64,000 nt of DNA. Origin: Balanoglossus misakiensis. Its lineage: Eukaryota > Hemichordata. Made by a program: the position numbers and the translations under genes. Within the stretch, counting starts at the first letter, position 1. The number at the start of each line of letters is the position of its first letter. Below, one piece after another: positions 29,701 to 36,471 of this stretch. The notes beneath the pieces were generated by a model that was not told the origin of the DNA, made no database searches, and worked only from the letters and a program-made list of their open reading frames with translations. The stretch is from contig CM082580.2 of assembly GCA_040954595.2 (NCBI GenBank), positions 4,898,001 through 4,962,000 on the forward strand, read 5' to 3'.

Positions 29701-32700
29701 CTGTAAACCTAAATCACGATTAAACTGGTAGTTGAATTTAAGACTGAAGAATGGCTATGTTTGTTTTAGTTGTATCAAATGCAGATCAGATTGCAGTTCC
29801 GTCTGTAAATACAAATAAATTTATTGCGTGACATTTCCAGGGAATCATGCAAACTTGCCATGACTTGAGACCACTGCGGGATGAAGTCTATTGTCAACTA
29901 ATGAAACAAACCACAGGAATCCAGGATCCAGACAGTCTGAATAATCTACGCAATTGGCAAATCATGGCATGTATGTGTTGTACGTTTGTACCCAGTAGGA
30001 AGATTCTAAGACATTTGAAATTCCATCTGAAGAGGTAAGAATTGGAATACGATGTATGGTTTTGATTTCTACAAATATATCATTTCTGAGTTCTCTAACC
30101 TTTTTTTCGACCATGGTTCAGTCCAAACCCATTGTATTCGATGGTAAGGTTGGACCTCTAAAGAAGGAACTGGGGGTAGAAGGGTTAAACTTCCAACACA
30201 TGGCTTCACACTCTAGTTGTAACCAGTGCTGTACAAGGTGTTAGCCAGCTTAGTGTAGCAAAAACACCCCAAGAGTTGCAATTTTTCTACAGTACATTCA
30301 TGATTTTACCTGCCCATTCTGAGACTTACAATATATGCATGACTGTGTATGACCTTTTTACAAAGCGTGTTCATTCATTTAGTGAGAAGAATTCAAAGAA
30401 TATCCAAGGAACAATGAAATATACTTGAGATCAACACATTTCATAGTTGCATCTCTTGGGGGATTTAACCGAACGTCAACAAAGCTGCAGGATAGCAATT
30501 CAAAATGTTCAGGTTTTTTTTTATTGTTCCTGAGTCAGTTCCTCATTACAAAGATGTGTTTATTACCTTTCAGACAAATCGAAATATTTCCAGAGAGTCA
30601 GATGGCTAAATATGCACAGCATGCTCTACAGACAATCAAGAGAACACGAAGCACTCGAGAATTCGTCCCATCCAGAGAAGAGATCATAGCTTGCCTGGTG
30701 AGTTCCCAATACAATGAAGTACTGTAAAACGGGTTATTTTCCCGACAGGAAAAATTTCGCGATATCAAAAGAGGCAACTGTTATGCGAGGATTAATTTTC
30801 GCGCTCTCGTATTTCACTAACTGCATCGTTATCTCTGAAAAACATTTTACATGACTTTTTATTTTCACGTCTTTTGGCTCTCGCGTATTTCGCGAAGATT
30901 TATTGCTCGCGAAAATAACCAGTTTTACAGTATAACCACATGGTGTTTGGTCCTTTTTGCAATTCTCCAACAGGATTGACTTATTTGCCATTTTATGTAA
31001 ATATTTTTCAGGCTCGACGTGAGATGAATGCGACAGTGTACTGCTACGGCGGAGGATCTTGTCAGATTTCTATCAATTCAGCCACCACTACAGGGGAGGT
31101 GAGTGAATGTTTATAGACAGCATTTGTCAGTTTGCTTTTGGCACTAACAGTACTGCCCAAAACAAGTGTGTTTTGCCTATTATTTATCAGTGCTATAAAC
31201 TTTTAGAGGATGAATCATTTGATCATTACCACAGCCAAAATGTGTACATGTTTATAACATATATTATTTCTTTGGATCGAATAAGCCTTTAGGGGTAATC
31301 TAATGACTTCTATGCATATATGATCATGTGACAGCTTTTATCCAATCAGAGATGCATTTCTCTGACATGCATTCCAGTCTTATGAAGGGTAACACTTTGA
31401 TGCAAGGGTCGGGGGGGGGGGGGGTCTGCTAACTGCAGCACATAGTGATACTGTGGATGGCATAATGGAAAAGGAAATATTAGCTGTTACAAGAAAACAG
31501 ATGAATATCTTGTAATACACCCAGGAAGGCAAATGATTGATAATTATGTGTTTTTCCCACAGGTGATAAAGACTCTGCTTAAAGGAATGGATCTTGACAA
31601 ATCCCCCAATAAATTTGCACTGTTCGAGAAATCGCCCCCAACAGAGAAAGTGATTGAAGAGAGGACCATATTAGCCGACGTCCTCGCCAAGTTCGAACAG
31701 TACAAGGCACAAGGCGTCGGCAATCCCAAACAACCGTGGCAACTGTTCTTCAAGATCCACTGCTTTATGGAAACGGAGAAGATTAACAAAGAGAGTATTG
31801 AGTATTCCTTTATGTTTGAACAGGTAAGGAGTATATATTAGCTGATGTCCTGCTGAAGATTATAGTGGGACTGGGTCATAGTTTGTTTGAGTTTCATCAT
31901 TTGACAGCATTTGTAGTTTGTACTTTAAGTTGTGTCTGTGTTTAATATGAATAGGGACACATAAATGCAACTGGTTTACTTGTGGACTTTGGTTTACAAA
32001 GAAGATGAACATGCCAGTAATTCAAGATGATGTGCCAGTGCCAAGGAATTATCACAGAAATCACAAAATCATACTCAATCTGGCTATTGTTTCATTCGCA
32101 AATGGTGTCAATTAAATGTTTTCTGATGTTATAAATTTGTGTGGCGTGTGAATCATTGGACTCTTTCTTTATTTTTCACAGTCACATGAGCAAGTCTTGC
32201 GCGGACAGTTTCCGGCCTCGGAAGAGATGCTTCAGTACTTGGCAGCACTCCGACTGCAGTATGTCAAGGGAAATTACATCAATGGTCTATGGCTGTAAGT
32301 CATCTGTGATCAGTGTTTTTCCAGTGTTATGCATGCATTGTCTATGGACAACATATAAAATTTCATGTCCGTATGAGGAGTGCATGGTGCAAGATACTGT
32401 AAAACACTTTATTTTCGCGAGTTAAATTTTTCACGTTCTCTTATTTCATTCACTGCATCGTTATCTTCACAAACAATTTACTCGACTTTTTATTTTCACA
32501 CTATTTTGGCTCTCGCGTATTTGGCGAAAATTAATTGCTCGCGAAAATAAAGTGTTTTACAGTAACTGATAGATGGTTTAGATGTGCAACATTGATGTGT
32601 CATATTGGCTTTAGAGGGCACAGTGCAGTAGTTGTTTGCTCTACGGCCTCGGGTAATAGCATGTGATTCTGGTAACTCACAGCCCCTGGGGGGTAATAAA

Positions 32701-35700
32701 CGGCCGCTATGGCCCTCATGGCCAGGCAATAGGTGTTCATCATAAATTTTGTGAAATTTCGATTGCAGTGATGACCTGGGTTCATACTACTGTCTGAATC
32801 GACTCAAATCTAACAAAGCACCCAAAGAAAAAGAGAATGAATCACCCGTGAAGCAAGTGGAAAAGAAAGAGAATGTCATTGTGGTGAGTATTGACCCTAC
32901 CTTCACCCCCCTCTTGGTGTATAATGGTTTGAACCGAGGATTTGAACCGCAAAGTGTGATGATGAAAGGGGGATTTGATGTATGATGTCATTATTGTGAA
33001 ATGTCACTTGTCCTATATCCATTTTCGCTTGTAGCCATTTTACTGGAAAAAAGTTGTACAAATCTTATGGAGCCAATACAGTAAAACACTTTATTTTCGC
33101 GAGTTAAAATTTTCGCGATATCGAGAGAGGCTGCTGTTTCGCAAGTATTAACTTTCGCGTTCTCTTATTTCATTCACTGCATCGTTATCTTCAAAAAAAT
33201 TTAGGCGACTTTTTATTTTCACGCTATTTTGGCTTTCGCGTATTTCGCGAAAATTTATTGCTCGTGAAAATAAAGTGTTTTACAGTATGTTGATAATGAT
33301 TAAACTTCCTTTGCTTCACAATTACAGGGTACACTGCGAGGGCTTGGAAGGGGAACTTTACGAAAGTTGCAAAAATCCTGTGAGTATTACTAGGGCTGTT
33401 ACCTTTTCACATTTGGAAACATATACACATGTATGTTGCTATTCGGGCCAGAATGTCTTCAAATCAAATTTTATCGTACAATATGTTCATTTTTGTACGT
33501 CAGGCATAGACCTTATATGGTTTTGTTGCAAATGCAGTCAGTTTTTAACCACTTCAATTTCACAGTGGATGGCTCTTTGAAGAAATGTGCCACAAAGTGA
33601 ACACTTCGGGAATGAAGGTGTATAAAATGGGGTTGTGCACAAAATCAGTCATGTATGGACTCATTCTCCAAGCAGAGACTATCATTTATACTTTTAAGCG
33701 AGCTAAGGAGTCTGACCATAGTCTGCTATGGAGTAGCTCTAAGTGAGCGCTGTTTAAGGCGCGGTGGGGACAGTAGGGGTCCGTGTGCCAGCCAATCATA
33801 TGCTGTCTCAAGCCCGCCGGAGGGAAAGTTTCCCGGGCTTTGGTCATTGCCACTTTTGCATTCGGCGGAGCAGCAGGTGTGTCCCAGTGTGGTTTGTGTG
33901 AGAGAGCCAGTGTGCCTTAGGCAGAGTATCAGTCAGACACCTTAGGTACTTTAAAAATATCCAGACTGTCTCTGTTTGGAGAATGGTGTGGACTTTGCCT
34001 GGAGCAACCATTCACACATGTCTGTATTTTGTGATTGCTGGCAACTCAATATGTTTTTGGGGGGATTCCTTGATGTACATTTATGTAATAATCTTATATT
34101 AACCATCGGCAATTTGTGTACTTTCAGCGTCTGATGATTCATTATTAATTGACGAAGTGTTCAAAGAAGATCTGTCAGCGACAACTACCTCAGTCATAGA
34201 AAAATGGAAGACTCTTATTGTAAGTTGGGGTTTTTACATAATGTTTACTGTGCGTGTAATTTAGTATACTGGAAAATCTTGGAAAGTCGATAAAAAAAGT
34301 GAGTCCACTTCTTCCTAATGGTGTGATGTCACATGGTTTTGTTCACTACTATGGGAGACCAAAAATTGCTTGTAAACACTGATATGCAGAATCCTGTTCA
34401 GACCAAATTTTGAGCCTCTATACACGATTGTGTACAGCCAGCTTTTACCTTCTTTTGTTGTTCCTCTATATAAATTGTCTTTTCTCAAACATGAATACTG
34501 GCTGTTTTATACTTGGTTGTATTCTATCTGTGCATTGTATATATGTATGTTATCTTTTGTAAGTGTGAGGAATACAACACAGTTGTTAGGATCTTGTCAA
34601 CAGTCCTTTGCCCCTGTCATTTTGTATTTTGTTTGTTTGACGTCCAACTAAGGTCTACAGTAGCTACAGCGCCATTGGGGCTGTGTTTACAAACATCAGA
34701 GACATGTGCAGTGTGGACGTTATTTATTTTGCACCTTTACTTACATTGTAGCAATGTGTCTATTCCTTTGTGCCATCGTTCAAAAACTGCAATCATGTGT
34801 GTTTCTCGTTGTTACAGGGTTTGCCCATGGACGAAGCCCAAGAGAAATACATGAACGTGATCAGAAAGTGGCCAGGTTGTGGTTCCACCATCTTCGATGT
34901 GGAGGGCAAGGAGGGCCTCTTCCTGGGAGAGTTGTGGATTGGTGTCAGTGGTAGGACTATTGCGTTCTACAGACGAGGTGACACCAAACCGATAGATGAA
35001 TTCTCCTATGAAAAGTAAGCGCTGAAACGTTCTTCATCTGTACTTTGAAGCAGGAATACTACTTCTTCATTCCATGCCAAACAATGTCATGAGTTGGGAG
35101 AGTACTGTAAAACGGGTTATTTTCGCGAGCAGTAAATTTTTTGCGAAATACGCGAGAGCCAAATAAACATGGAAATAAAAAGTCGCGTAAAATCTGTTTC
35201 GGAGATAACGATGCAGTAAAAATACGAGAACGCGAAAATTACTCATCGCGCAACAGTTGCCTCCCATGATAGCGCGAAAATTTCTTGTCACGAAAATAAC
35301 CCGTTTTACAGTATTTTCTGTCGTGATCTAGTTCAGACACATCTGAAAGGAGTTTTGTTATATTACTTTTTTTTTTTTCTCACCACAGAATAATGTCCTT
35401 CGGTGCGCCACTGGCCAATGAATACAAGATAGTTGTGGAAGGTCACAAGTCGCCATTCATATTCGAAACAAGCCAGGTTAGTACCTAGAATCAGTTTTGT
35501 TCTGAAGTAGTTTTCTTAACTTGTTCAGCTGACTTTTCAAATTTCATAGTGGCTATCACTTGATAATGCACACATACATGATGTTAAGACCATAGTTGAT
35601 ACACATTTTGTATATTTTTAAAATTTGCATGAGCCAGTCAGCAATCATTTTGTATCAAGTAATTTTATGTTCTCGGATTTTTGATTGCTCTTTATAACAT

Positions 35701-35979
35701 CCTCCTTGATAAATGGAATGATTTAGATTATGTCTGTGGCATTAACAAGGTGTTTGGTGACTAGTTTATGTCATTGTGTCCTGAAATCATAACATGAATC
35801 AGCGTTATAGTAGTAGAAAGTAACGCTTTCCTATATTGTCCACTTTTCAGGTATTTGAAATTGCGAAGTTGATGAAAGCCTACATCAACGAGATAGTACG
35901 CAAGAGGCACAGTGTGGCCATGGATGAATTTGCCATGAGTAGATCCCCAATTGCACTTAGTGATAACGATCTCATATGA
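110..35979 (+). CDS. MYO10: Unconventional myosin X (MYO10-like), 5' end outside the window
   Basis: Actin-based motor of filopodia, carrying cargo through PH, MyTH4 and FERM domains. Forty-three exons joined by GT-AG introns in consistent phase: 110-297, 1282-1416, 2545-2669, 2905-2918, 5391-5475, 5877-5980, 6191-6320, 6743-6861, 7372-7518, 8852-9019, 12784-12876, 14269-14420, 14612-14711, 15038-15118, 15655-15779, 17177-17395, 18375-18429, 18901-19073, 19529-19730, 19896-19936, 20170-20329, 20681-20777, 21099-21175, 21423-21481, 21625-21735, 22128-22226, 22539-22688, 23713-23798, 24216-24464, 28130-28287, 28761-28890, 29428-29528, 29841-30034, 30574-30697, 31012-31098, 31563-31823, 32182-32294, 32769-32883, 33328-33379, 34128-34219, 34818-35014, 35389-35476, 35851-35979. 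They total 5,385 nt, or 1,794 residues plus stop. The order motor, 3 IQ, charged helix, PH1N-PH2-PH1C, PH3, MyTH4, FERM is specific to myosin X. The first motor residues, roughly 90, are upstream. Exon edges were read by eye; most are firm. Confidence 0.96.
298..1281 (+). other. Myosin intron, nothing recognised
   Basis: AT-rich intron between the first two motor exons in the window. I see no repeat family, RNA gene or convincing open frame in it. Confidence 0.6.
1417..2544 (+). other. Myosin intron with a poly-G tract
   Basis: Contains a run of G (about 1466-1479) just after the donor. No gene or repeat family is recognised otherwise. Similar runs occur at 22244 and 31411. Confidence 0.6.
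2545..2669 (+). CDS. MYO10: Myosin X motor, switch I exon
   Basis: The exon reads [12 protein letters not shown] then [16 protein letters not shown]. This includes switch I ([10 protein letters not shown]), which senses ATP gamma-phosphate. It continues to [10 protein letters not shown] and stops one base into the next codon. The reading could run a few codons past the donor (to position 2679 and beyond) but meets a stop at once. The donor at 2670 is therefore used, and phase 1 is carried into the microexon at 2905. Confidence 0.92.
2695..2730. repeat. (GAT)n microsatellite
   Basis: About 11 tandem GAT/ATG units 25 bp after the switch I exon donor, in the short intron before the microexon. 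Confidence 0.9.
2905..2918 (+). CDS. MYO10: 14-nt microexon of the myosin X motor (FLLEK)
   Basis: The upstream exon ends with a single t of a split codon, and the downstream exon (5391) starts in phase 0 with [14 protein letters not shown]. All myosins have roughly DYLLEK(N/S)RV here, so five codons are missing. The 14 bases ttcttcttgaaaag, flanked by AG at 2903-2904 and a consensus donor gtaagt at 2919, supply exactly F-L-L-E-K and restore the frame. The pyrimidine tract upstream is weak. No other place in the 2.7-kb interval was found that fits sequence, phase and splice sites together. Gene finders are likely to miss this exon. Confidence 0.85.
2919..5390 (+). other. Myosin intron after the microexon
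   Basis: 2.5 kb. Open frames of up to 108 codons on both strands lack recognisable domains. No mobile element boundary was identified. Confidence 0.55.
5391..7518 (+). CDS. MYO10: Myosin X motor, exons 5-9 (upper 50K to switch II)
   Basis: There are five exons: 5391-5475 ([22 protein letters not shown]), 5877-5980 ([15 protein letters not shown]), 6191-6320 (EAMSVMKF to [12 protein letters not shown]), 6743-6861 ([21 protein letters not shown]) and 7372-7518 ([20 protein letters not shown] to switch [12 protein letters not shown]). They form the upper 50K domain and the switch II strand, whose glycine coordinates the ATP cleavage state. Exon 8 begins after a weak acceptor (cgacag, 6742) but phase and homology agree. 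Confidence 0.94.
7519..8851 (+). other. Myosin intron carrying TTAA elements
   Basis: Holds the 411-bp TTAA element and an adjoining stretch (8458-8750) that starts TTAAAGTAGTATGCGCC and may be a piece of another repeat into whose end the first one inserted. Confidence 0.6.
8047..8457. mobile_element. TTAA-flanked palindromic element
   Basis: A 411-bp element bounded by TTAA (8043-8046, 8458-8461) with termini GGATGTACG and CGTACATCC. An inner inverted repeat AAAATATAGGGGTCACCGCGC (8138 onward) faces its complement near 8279-8300. TTAA targets are typical of piggyBac and Kolobok elements. No coding sequence is present, so it is non-autonomous. Confidence 0.75.
8852..15118 (+). CDS. MYO10: Myosin X motor, exons 10-14 (relay helix and actin-binding region)
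   Basis: Exon 8852-9019 gives the relay helix ([20 protein letters not shown]). Exon 12784-12876 reads [19 protein letters not shown]. Exon 14269-14420 holds [19 protein letters not shown]. Exon 14612-14711 carries the actin-binding loop region ([17 protein letters not shown]). Exon 15038-15118 carries [20 protein letters not shown] and KPN. All junctions keep phase. The 3.8-kb intron between exons 10 and 11 holds one TA-flanked MITE. Confidence 0.94.
9020..12783 (+). other. 3.8-kb myosin intron with one MITE
   Basis: Apart from the MITE at 11814-12020 I recognise nothing. Small open frames overlapping the MITE are produced by it. Confidence 0.55.
11814..12020 (+). mobile_element. TA-flanked MITE, copy 1
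   Basis: A 207-bp element in the 9020-12783 intron. It starts CTGTAAAACGGG and ends CCCGTTTTACAG, an inverted repeat, with TA on both sides (11812-11813, 12021-12022). The interior is rich in TTCGCG and CGCGAAA. A TA target and short palindromic ends suggest a non-autonomous Tc1/mariner-type element; it encodes nothing. Confidence 0.85.
12877..14268 (+). other. Myosin intron, nothing recognised
   Basis: 1.4 kb of AT-rich sequence without a repeat family or open frame that I can support. Confidence 0.55.
15364..15377 (-). promoter_or_regulatory. CTCF-like motif
   Basis: On the minus strand this reads CCACAAGAGGGCGC, a full match to the core CTCF consensus known from vertebrates and flies. 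It is in an intron of the motor region. Binding is not shown. Confidence 0.4.
15655..17395 (+). CDS. MYO10: Myosin X converter, lever start and IQ1
   Basis: Exon 15655-15779 reads [18 protein letters not shown] then [17 protein letters not shown], the SH1/SH2 helix region and converter. Exon 17177-17395 continues through the converter ([12 protein letters not shown]) into the lever arm. It ends inside IQ1 ([14 protein letters not shown]), a calmodulin or light-chain binding helix. The split codon at 17395 is completed by exon 18375. Confidence 0.94.
15780..17176 (+). other. Myosin intron with a truncated TTAA element
   Basis: Its last 300 bp carry the 16874-17060 fragment. A 121-codon minus-strand frame at 16613-16978 overlaps the fragment and shows no known domain. 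Confidence 0.55.
16874..17060. mobile_element. Truncated copy of the TTAA element
   Basis: TTAA at 16870-16873, then GGATGTACGC and blocks matching the reverse complement of the 8300-8457 part (TCTATTGTTGTCATTTTCAC, AAATAAATTCATTGGTCAAA). The other terminus is missing or degraded before the exon at 17177. Confidence 0.7.
17396..18374 (+). other. Myosin intron, nothing recognised
   Basis: About 1 kb between the IQ1 and IQ2 exons. It repeats a phrase near TAGTATCTAGCCCGTGTTTT in variant forms (about 17440 and 17535), without clear boundaries. Confidence 0.5.
18375..19073 (+). CDS. MYO10: Myosin X IQ2, IQ3 and start of the charged helix
   Basis: Exon 18375-18429 reads [18 protein letters not shown]. 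Exon 18901-19073 continues AHFYRMKYL, completing IQ2, then IQ3 ([18 protein letters not shown]), then turns into an E/R/K-rich helix. Three IQ motifs match the usual number in myosin X. The 18375 exon is only 55 nt and lies between two larger introns. Confidence 0.93.
18670..18800. mobile_element. Fragment of a second TTAA repeat (GTAGTATGC type)
   Basis: TTAAGGTAGTATGCACC begins at 18666. A related start, TTAAAGTAGTATGCGCC, lies at 8458 directly against the right end of the 411-bp element. I judge both to be pieces of one interspersed family. The right limit here is not clear. Confidence 0.45.
19529..20329 (+). CDS. MYO10: Myosin X single alpha-helix / coiled-coil region
   Basis: Three exons (19529-19730, 19896-19936, 20170-20329) encode almost only E, R, K, A, L and Q, for example [19 protein letters not shown] and [20 protein letters not shown]. 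Acidic and basic residues alternate at i/i+4 spacing. In myosin X this is a stable single alpha-helix that lengthens the lever, followed by a short antiparallel coiled coil. Counting the tail of exon 18 it is about 160 residues. The serine-rich open frames on the opposite strand here are shadows of this composition. Confidence 0.93.
20681..21175 (+). CDS. MYO10: Myosin X acidic linker and first half of PH1
   Basis: Exon 20681-20777 encodes an acidic stretch ([18 protein letters not shown]) and then FNEGYLTMK, the first PH1 strand. Exon 21099-21175 continues [17 protein letters not shown] to FKAKQ. The acidic linker occupies the place of the PEST region of vertebrate MYO10 but is much shorter. 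PH1 is interrupted here by PH2, as in vertebrate myosin X. Confidence 0.91.
21423..22688 (+). CDS. MYO10: Myosin X PH2 domain (inserted within PH1) and link to PH1C
   Basis: Exons 21423-21481, 21625-21735, 22128-22226 and 22539-22688. The domain begins [16 protein letters not shown], then [19 protein letters not shown]. It has the basic K-x(n)-K-x-R pattern in the beta1-beta2 loop used for phosphoinositide binding. In vertebrate myosin X this domain binds PIP3 and targets the motor to the membrane. It ends with the PH helix ([10 protein letters not shown]), then [20 protein letters not shown], which resumes PH1. Confidence 0.93.
22689..23712 (+). other. Myosin intron with a short telomere-like stretch
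   Basis: Contains ACCCTAACCCTAA (about 23260-23272), two telomere-type units, too short to call an interstitial telomere. Nothing else is recognised. Confidence 0.5.
23713..23798 (+). CDS. MYO10: Myosin X PH1 C-terminal half
   Basis: The exon reads [20 protein letters not shown] then PEEMNTWLT, the last strands and C-terminal helix of the split PH1. The donor after ctgacag leaves phase 1. The matching acceptor is at 24216 (attttgcag), which gives T-A-L and keeps the spacing to the next PH domain the same as in human MYO10, as I recall that protein. Confidence 0.92.
24216..28287 (+). CDS. MYO10: Myosin X PH3 domain (two exons around a 3.7-kb intron)
   Basis: Exon 24216-24464 encodes [20 protein letters not shown] then [41 protein letters not shown]. 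Exon 28130-28287 completes the fold with [32 protein letters not shown] and [10 protein letters not shown]. The 24216 start was chosen over in-frame acceptors at 24126 and 24156 because of its good pyrimidine tract and its gap-free match to the family. Direct joining of these exons also aligns without a gap, so the 66-nt exon at 24565 is probably optional. Confidence 0.92.
24565..24630 (+). CDS. MYO10: Candidate 66-nt cassette exon in PH3
   Basis: It sits 100 bp after the PH3 exon donor. It has an acceptor (acattttag) at 24564, an open frame in the right entry phase and a donor (gtaggt) at 24631. Spliced in, it adds 22 residues, reading [21 protein letters not shown] then a split cysteine codon, between RDIG and AWKF. 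Its length is a multiple of three and entry and exit phases are equal, so inclusion or skipping both keep the frame. Codon use resembles coding sequence. The family normally lacks this insert. Transcript evidence is absent here, so it may also be chance. Confidence 0.55.
24631..28129 (+). other. Long PH3 intron downstream of the cassette exon
   Basis: 3.5 kb. It has the two longest minus-strand open frames of the myosin region (143 codons at 25337-25768 and 179 codons at 26951-27490). Neither shows a domain I recognise, and composition is cysteine-, serine- and threonine-rich in the manner of chance frames. Confidence 0.5.
28761..30697 (+). CDS. MYO10: Myosin X MyTH4 domain
   Basis: Exons 28761-28890 ([20 protein letters not shown] then LPLPYG), 29428-29528 ([18 protein letters not shown]), 29841-30034 ([39 protein letters not shown]) and 30574-30697 ([30 protein letters not shown]). 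The LRDE-YCQL and WQ...C.FVPS signatures define MyTH4. In myosin X MyTH4 packs against FERM and contributes to microtubule and cargo binding. All four junctions keep phase. Confidence 0.94.
28907..28996. repeat. 45-bp tandem duplication in a MyTH4 intron
   Basis: Two adjacent 45-bp copies (28907-28951, 28952-28996) that share TTGAAACTCTATTTCCACCA and ATAGAGGG with four or five differences, starting just after the donor of exon 28761-28890. Confidence 0.85.
29278..29391. repeat. (ATTGT)n pentanucleotide microsatellite
   Basis: Repeats of TATTG/ATTGT, interrupted by three ACTCTATTGT variants in the left half and pure in the right half. It ends about 36 bp before the exon at 29428. Open frames here are made of this repeat. 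Confidence 0.9.
30722..30930 (+). mobile_element. TA-flanked MITE, copy 2
   Basis: A 209-bp copy in the intron after exon 30574-30697, starting only 24 bp past that donor. Ends are CTGTAAAACGGG and AGTTTTACAG with TA flanks. It shares GAGGCAACTG and CTGCATCGTTATC blocks with the other copies. Confidence 0.85.
31012..32294 (+). CDS. MYO10: Myosin X FERM, F1 lobe and first part of F2
   Basis: Exon 31012-31098 ([17 protein letters not shown]) starts the ubiquitin-like F1 lobe. Exon 31563-31823 spans F1 into F2 ([47 protein letters not shown]). Exon 32182-32294 continues F2 ([20 protein letters not shown] then RLQYVKGNY). In vertebrates the FERM domain binds integrin beta tails and netrin receptors. 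The surrounding introns carry MITE copies at 30722 and 32397. Confidence 0.93.
32397..32562 (+). mobile_element. TA-flanked MITE, copy 3 (short)
   Basis: A 166-bp copy, about 40 bp shorter than the others through loss of the left-interior segment. Its ends are CTGTAAAACACTTTATTTTC and the reverse complement, a second subfamily that has ACTTT where other copies have GGGTT. TA on both sides. Confidence 0.85.
32769..34219 (+). CDS. MYO10: Myosin X FERM, variable F2 part
   Basis: Exon 32769-32883 starts like F2 ([16 protein letters not shown]) then becomes a lysine/glutamate-rich tract ([18 protein letters not shown]). Exon 33328-33379 adds a basic, glycine-rich piece ([16 protein letters not shown]). 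Exon 34128-34219 gives the acidic segment [16 protein letters not shown] and the last F2 helix [10 protein letters not shown]. Human MYO10 has a comparable disordered insert (GTLRRS), so the small exon is believable though it is the least conserved here. Confidence 0.85.
33079..33285 (+). mobile_element. TA-flanked MITE, copy 4
   Basis: A 207-bp copy of the ACTTT subfamily (CAGTAAAACACTTT to AAAGTGTTTTACAG) with TA flanks. It ends just 42 bp before the small FERM exon at 33328, so it may lie close to that exon's branch point. Confidence 0.85.
33380..34127 (+). other. FERM intron with a GC-rich block
   Basis: About 33690-33945 is markedly richer in G, C and CpG than any other intron here. It includes a CCAAT box (GCCAATCA near 33802) and a hairpin at 33810-33840 (AAGCCCG/CGGGCTT enclosing GGGAAAGTTTCCC). 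It could be an internal promoter or part of a repeat; I cannot decide. Confidence 0.45.
34818..35979 (+). CDS. MYO10: Myosin X FERM F3 lobe and C-terminus
   Basis: Exons 34818-35014 ([20 protein letters not shown], then [28 protein letters not shown]), 35389-35476 ([20 protein letters not shown]) and 35851-35979 ([19 protein letters not shown]). They form the PTB-like F3 lobe, ending in a polar tail [11 protein letters not shown] and TGA at 35977. The last acceptor (cacttttcag) is strong. A MITE copy lies in the intron after the first exon. Confidence 0.95.
35105..35311 (-). mobile_element. TA-flanked MITE, copy 5 (inverted)
   Basis: A 207-bp copy of the GGGTT subfamily between the first two F3 exons. 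Interior blocks (GATAACGATGCAG, GAACGCGAAAAT) are the reverse complement of copies 2-4, so it inserted in the opposite direction. TA flanks on both sides. Confidence 0.85.
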
Positions 35980-36092
35980 GGAGGGGAAAAATCATTCCAA
36001 TCAAAGACTGGGGAAGACACCTGAATGGAAAATCCACACAAGTCGTAGAATTACATGCAGTCTCAGTTTTAACCGCTTGACGTCCATCAGCA

Positions 36093-36302
36093 TATGCATT
36101 GGAAAATGTCCGCCATGGCTCAATGAATAATTCTACCAAATTTCATGCTTTTAACCCAAAGATCACGATTTTCAAGTATGAATGTCTGTTTCGGGCCACT
36201 AGAGGGCGCTGTCATTTTGGATCCATATTGGAAAATGTTCGCCATGGCTCAATGTATAACTGTACCAAGTTTCATGCTTTTAACCCCAAGTGCACGATTT
36301 TT
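36093..36302. repeat. Duplicated ~75-nt segment in the myosin X 3' UTR
   Basis: ATTGGAAAATGTCCGCCATGG onward (about 36097-36173) is repeated with about ten changes at about 36226-36302. Both contain TTTCATGCTTTTAACCC. They are spaced about 129 bp and look like copies of an interspersed repeat. Confidence 0.75.
36196..36213 (+). promoter_or_regulatory. CTCF-like motif in the 3' UTR
   Basis: CCACTAGAGGGCGCTGTC matches the extended CTCF core. A weaker AAGAGGGCGCTGT lies at 37913. Both are between the myosin stop and the next gene. The motif may instead be part of a repeat family, since it lies between the two copies of the duplicated 75-nt segment. Confidence 0.4.
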
Positions 36303-36465
36303 TGGTTAACTGCCCCACTAATAACCCTATATACCAAACACACTACAGAATCTTATTAATTTACGCCAGTATTATCTGGTATGTAAGGTATATAGCATTT
36401 TAATATGGGGCTGGAAATTTCTGGCACTCGAGGTAGTCAAGGCTTGAATGGAATGGGAAGTCTAT

Positions 36466-36471
36466 AATAAA
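36466..36471 (+). promoter_or_regulatory. Possible proximal poly(A) signal of myosin X
   Basis: AATAAA 487 bases after the stop codon. It could give a short 3' UTR form; no transcript evidence is available. Confidence 0.4.
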
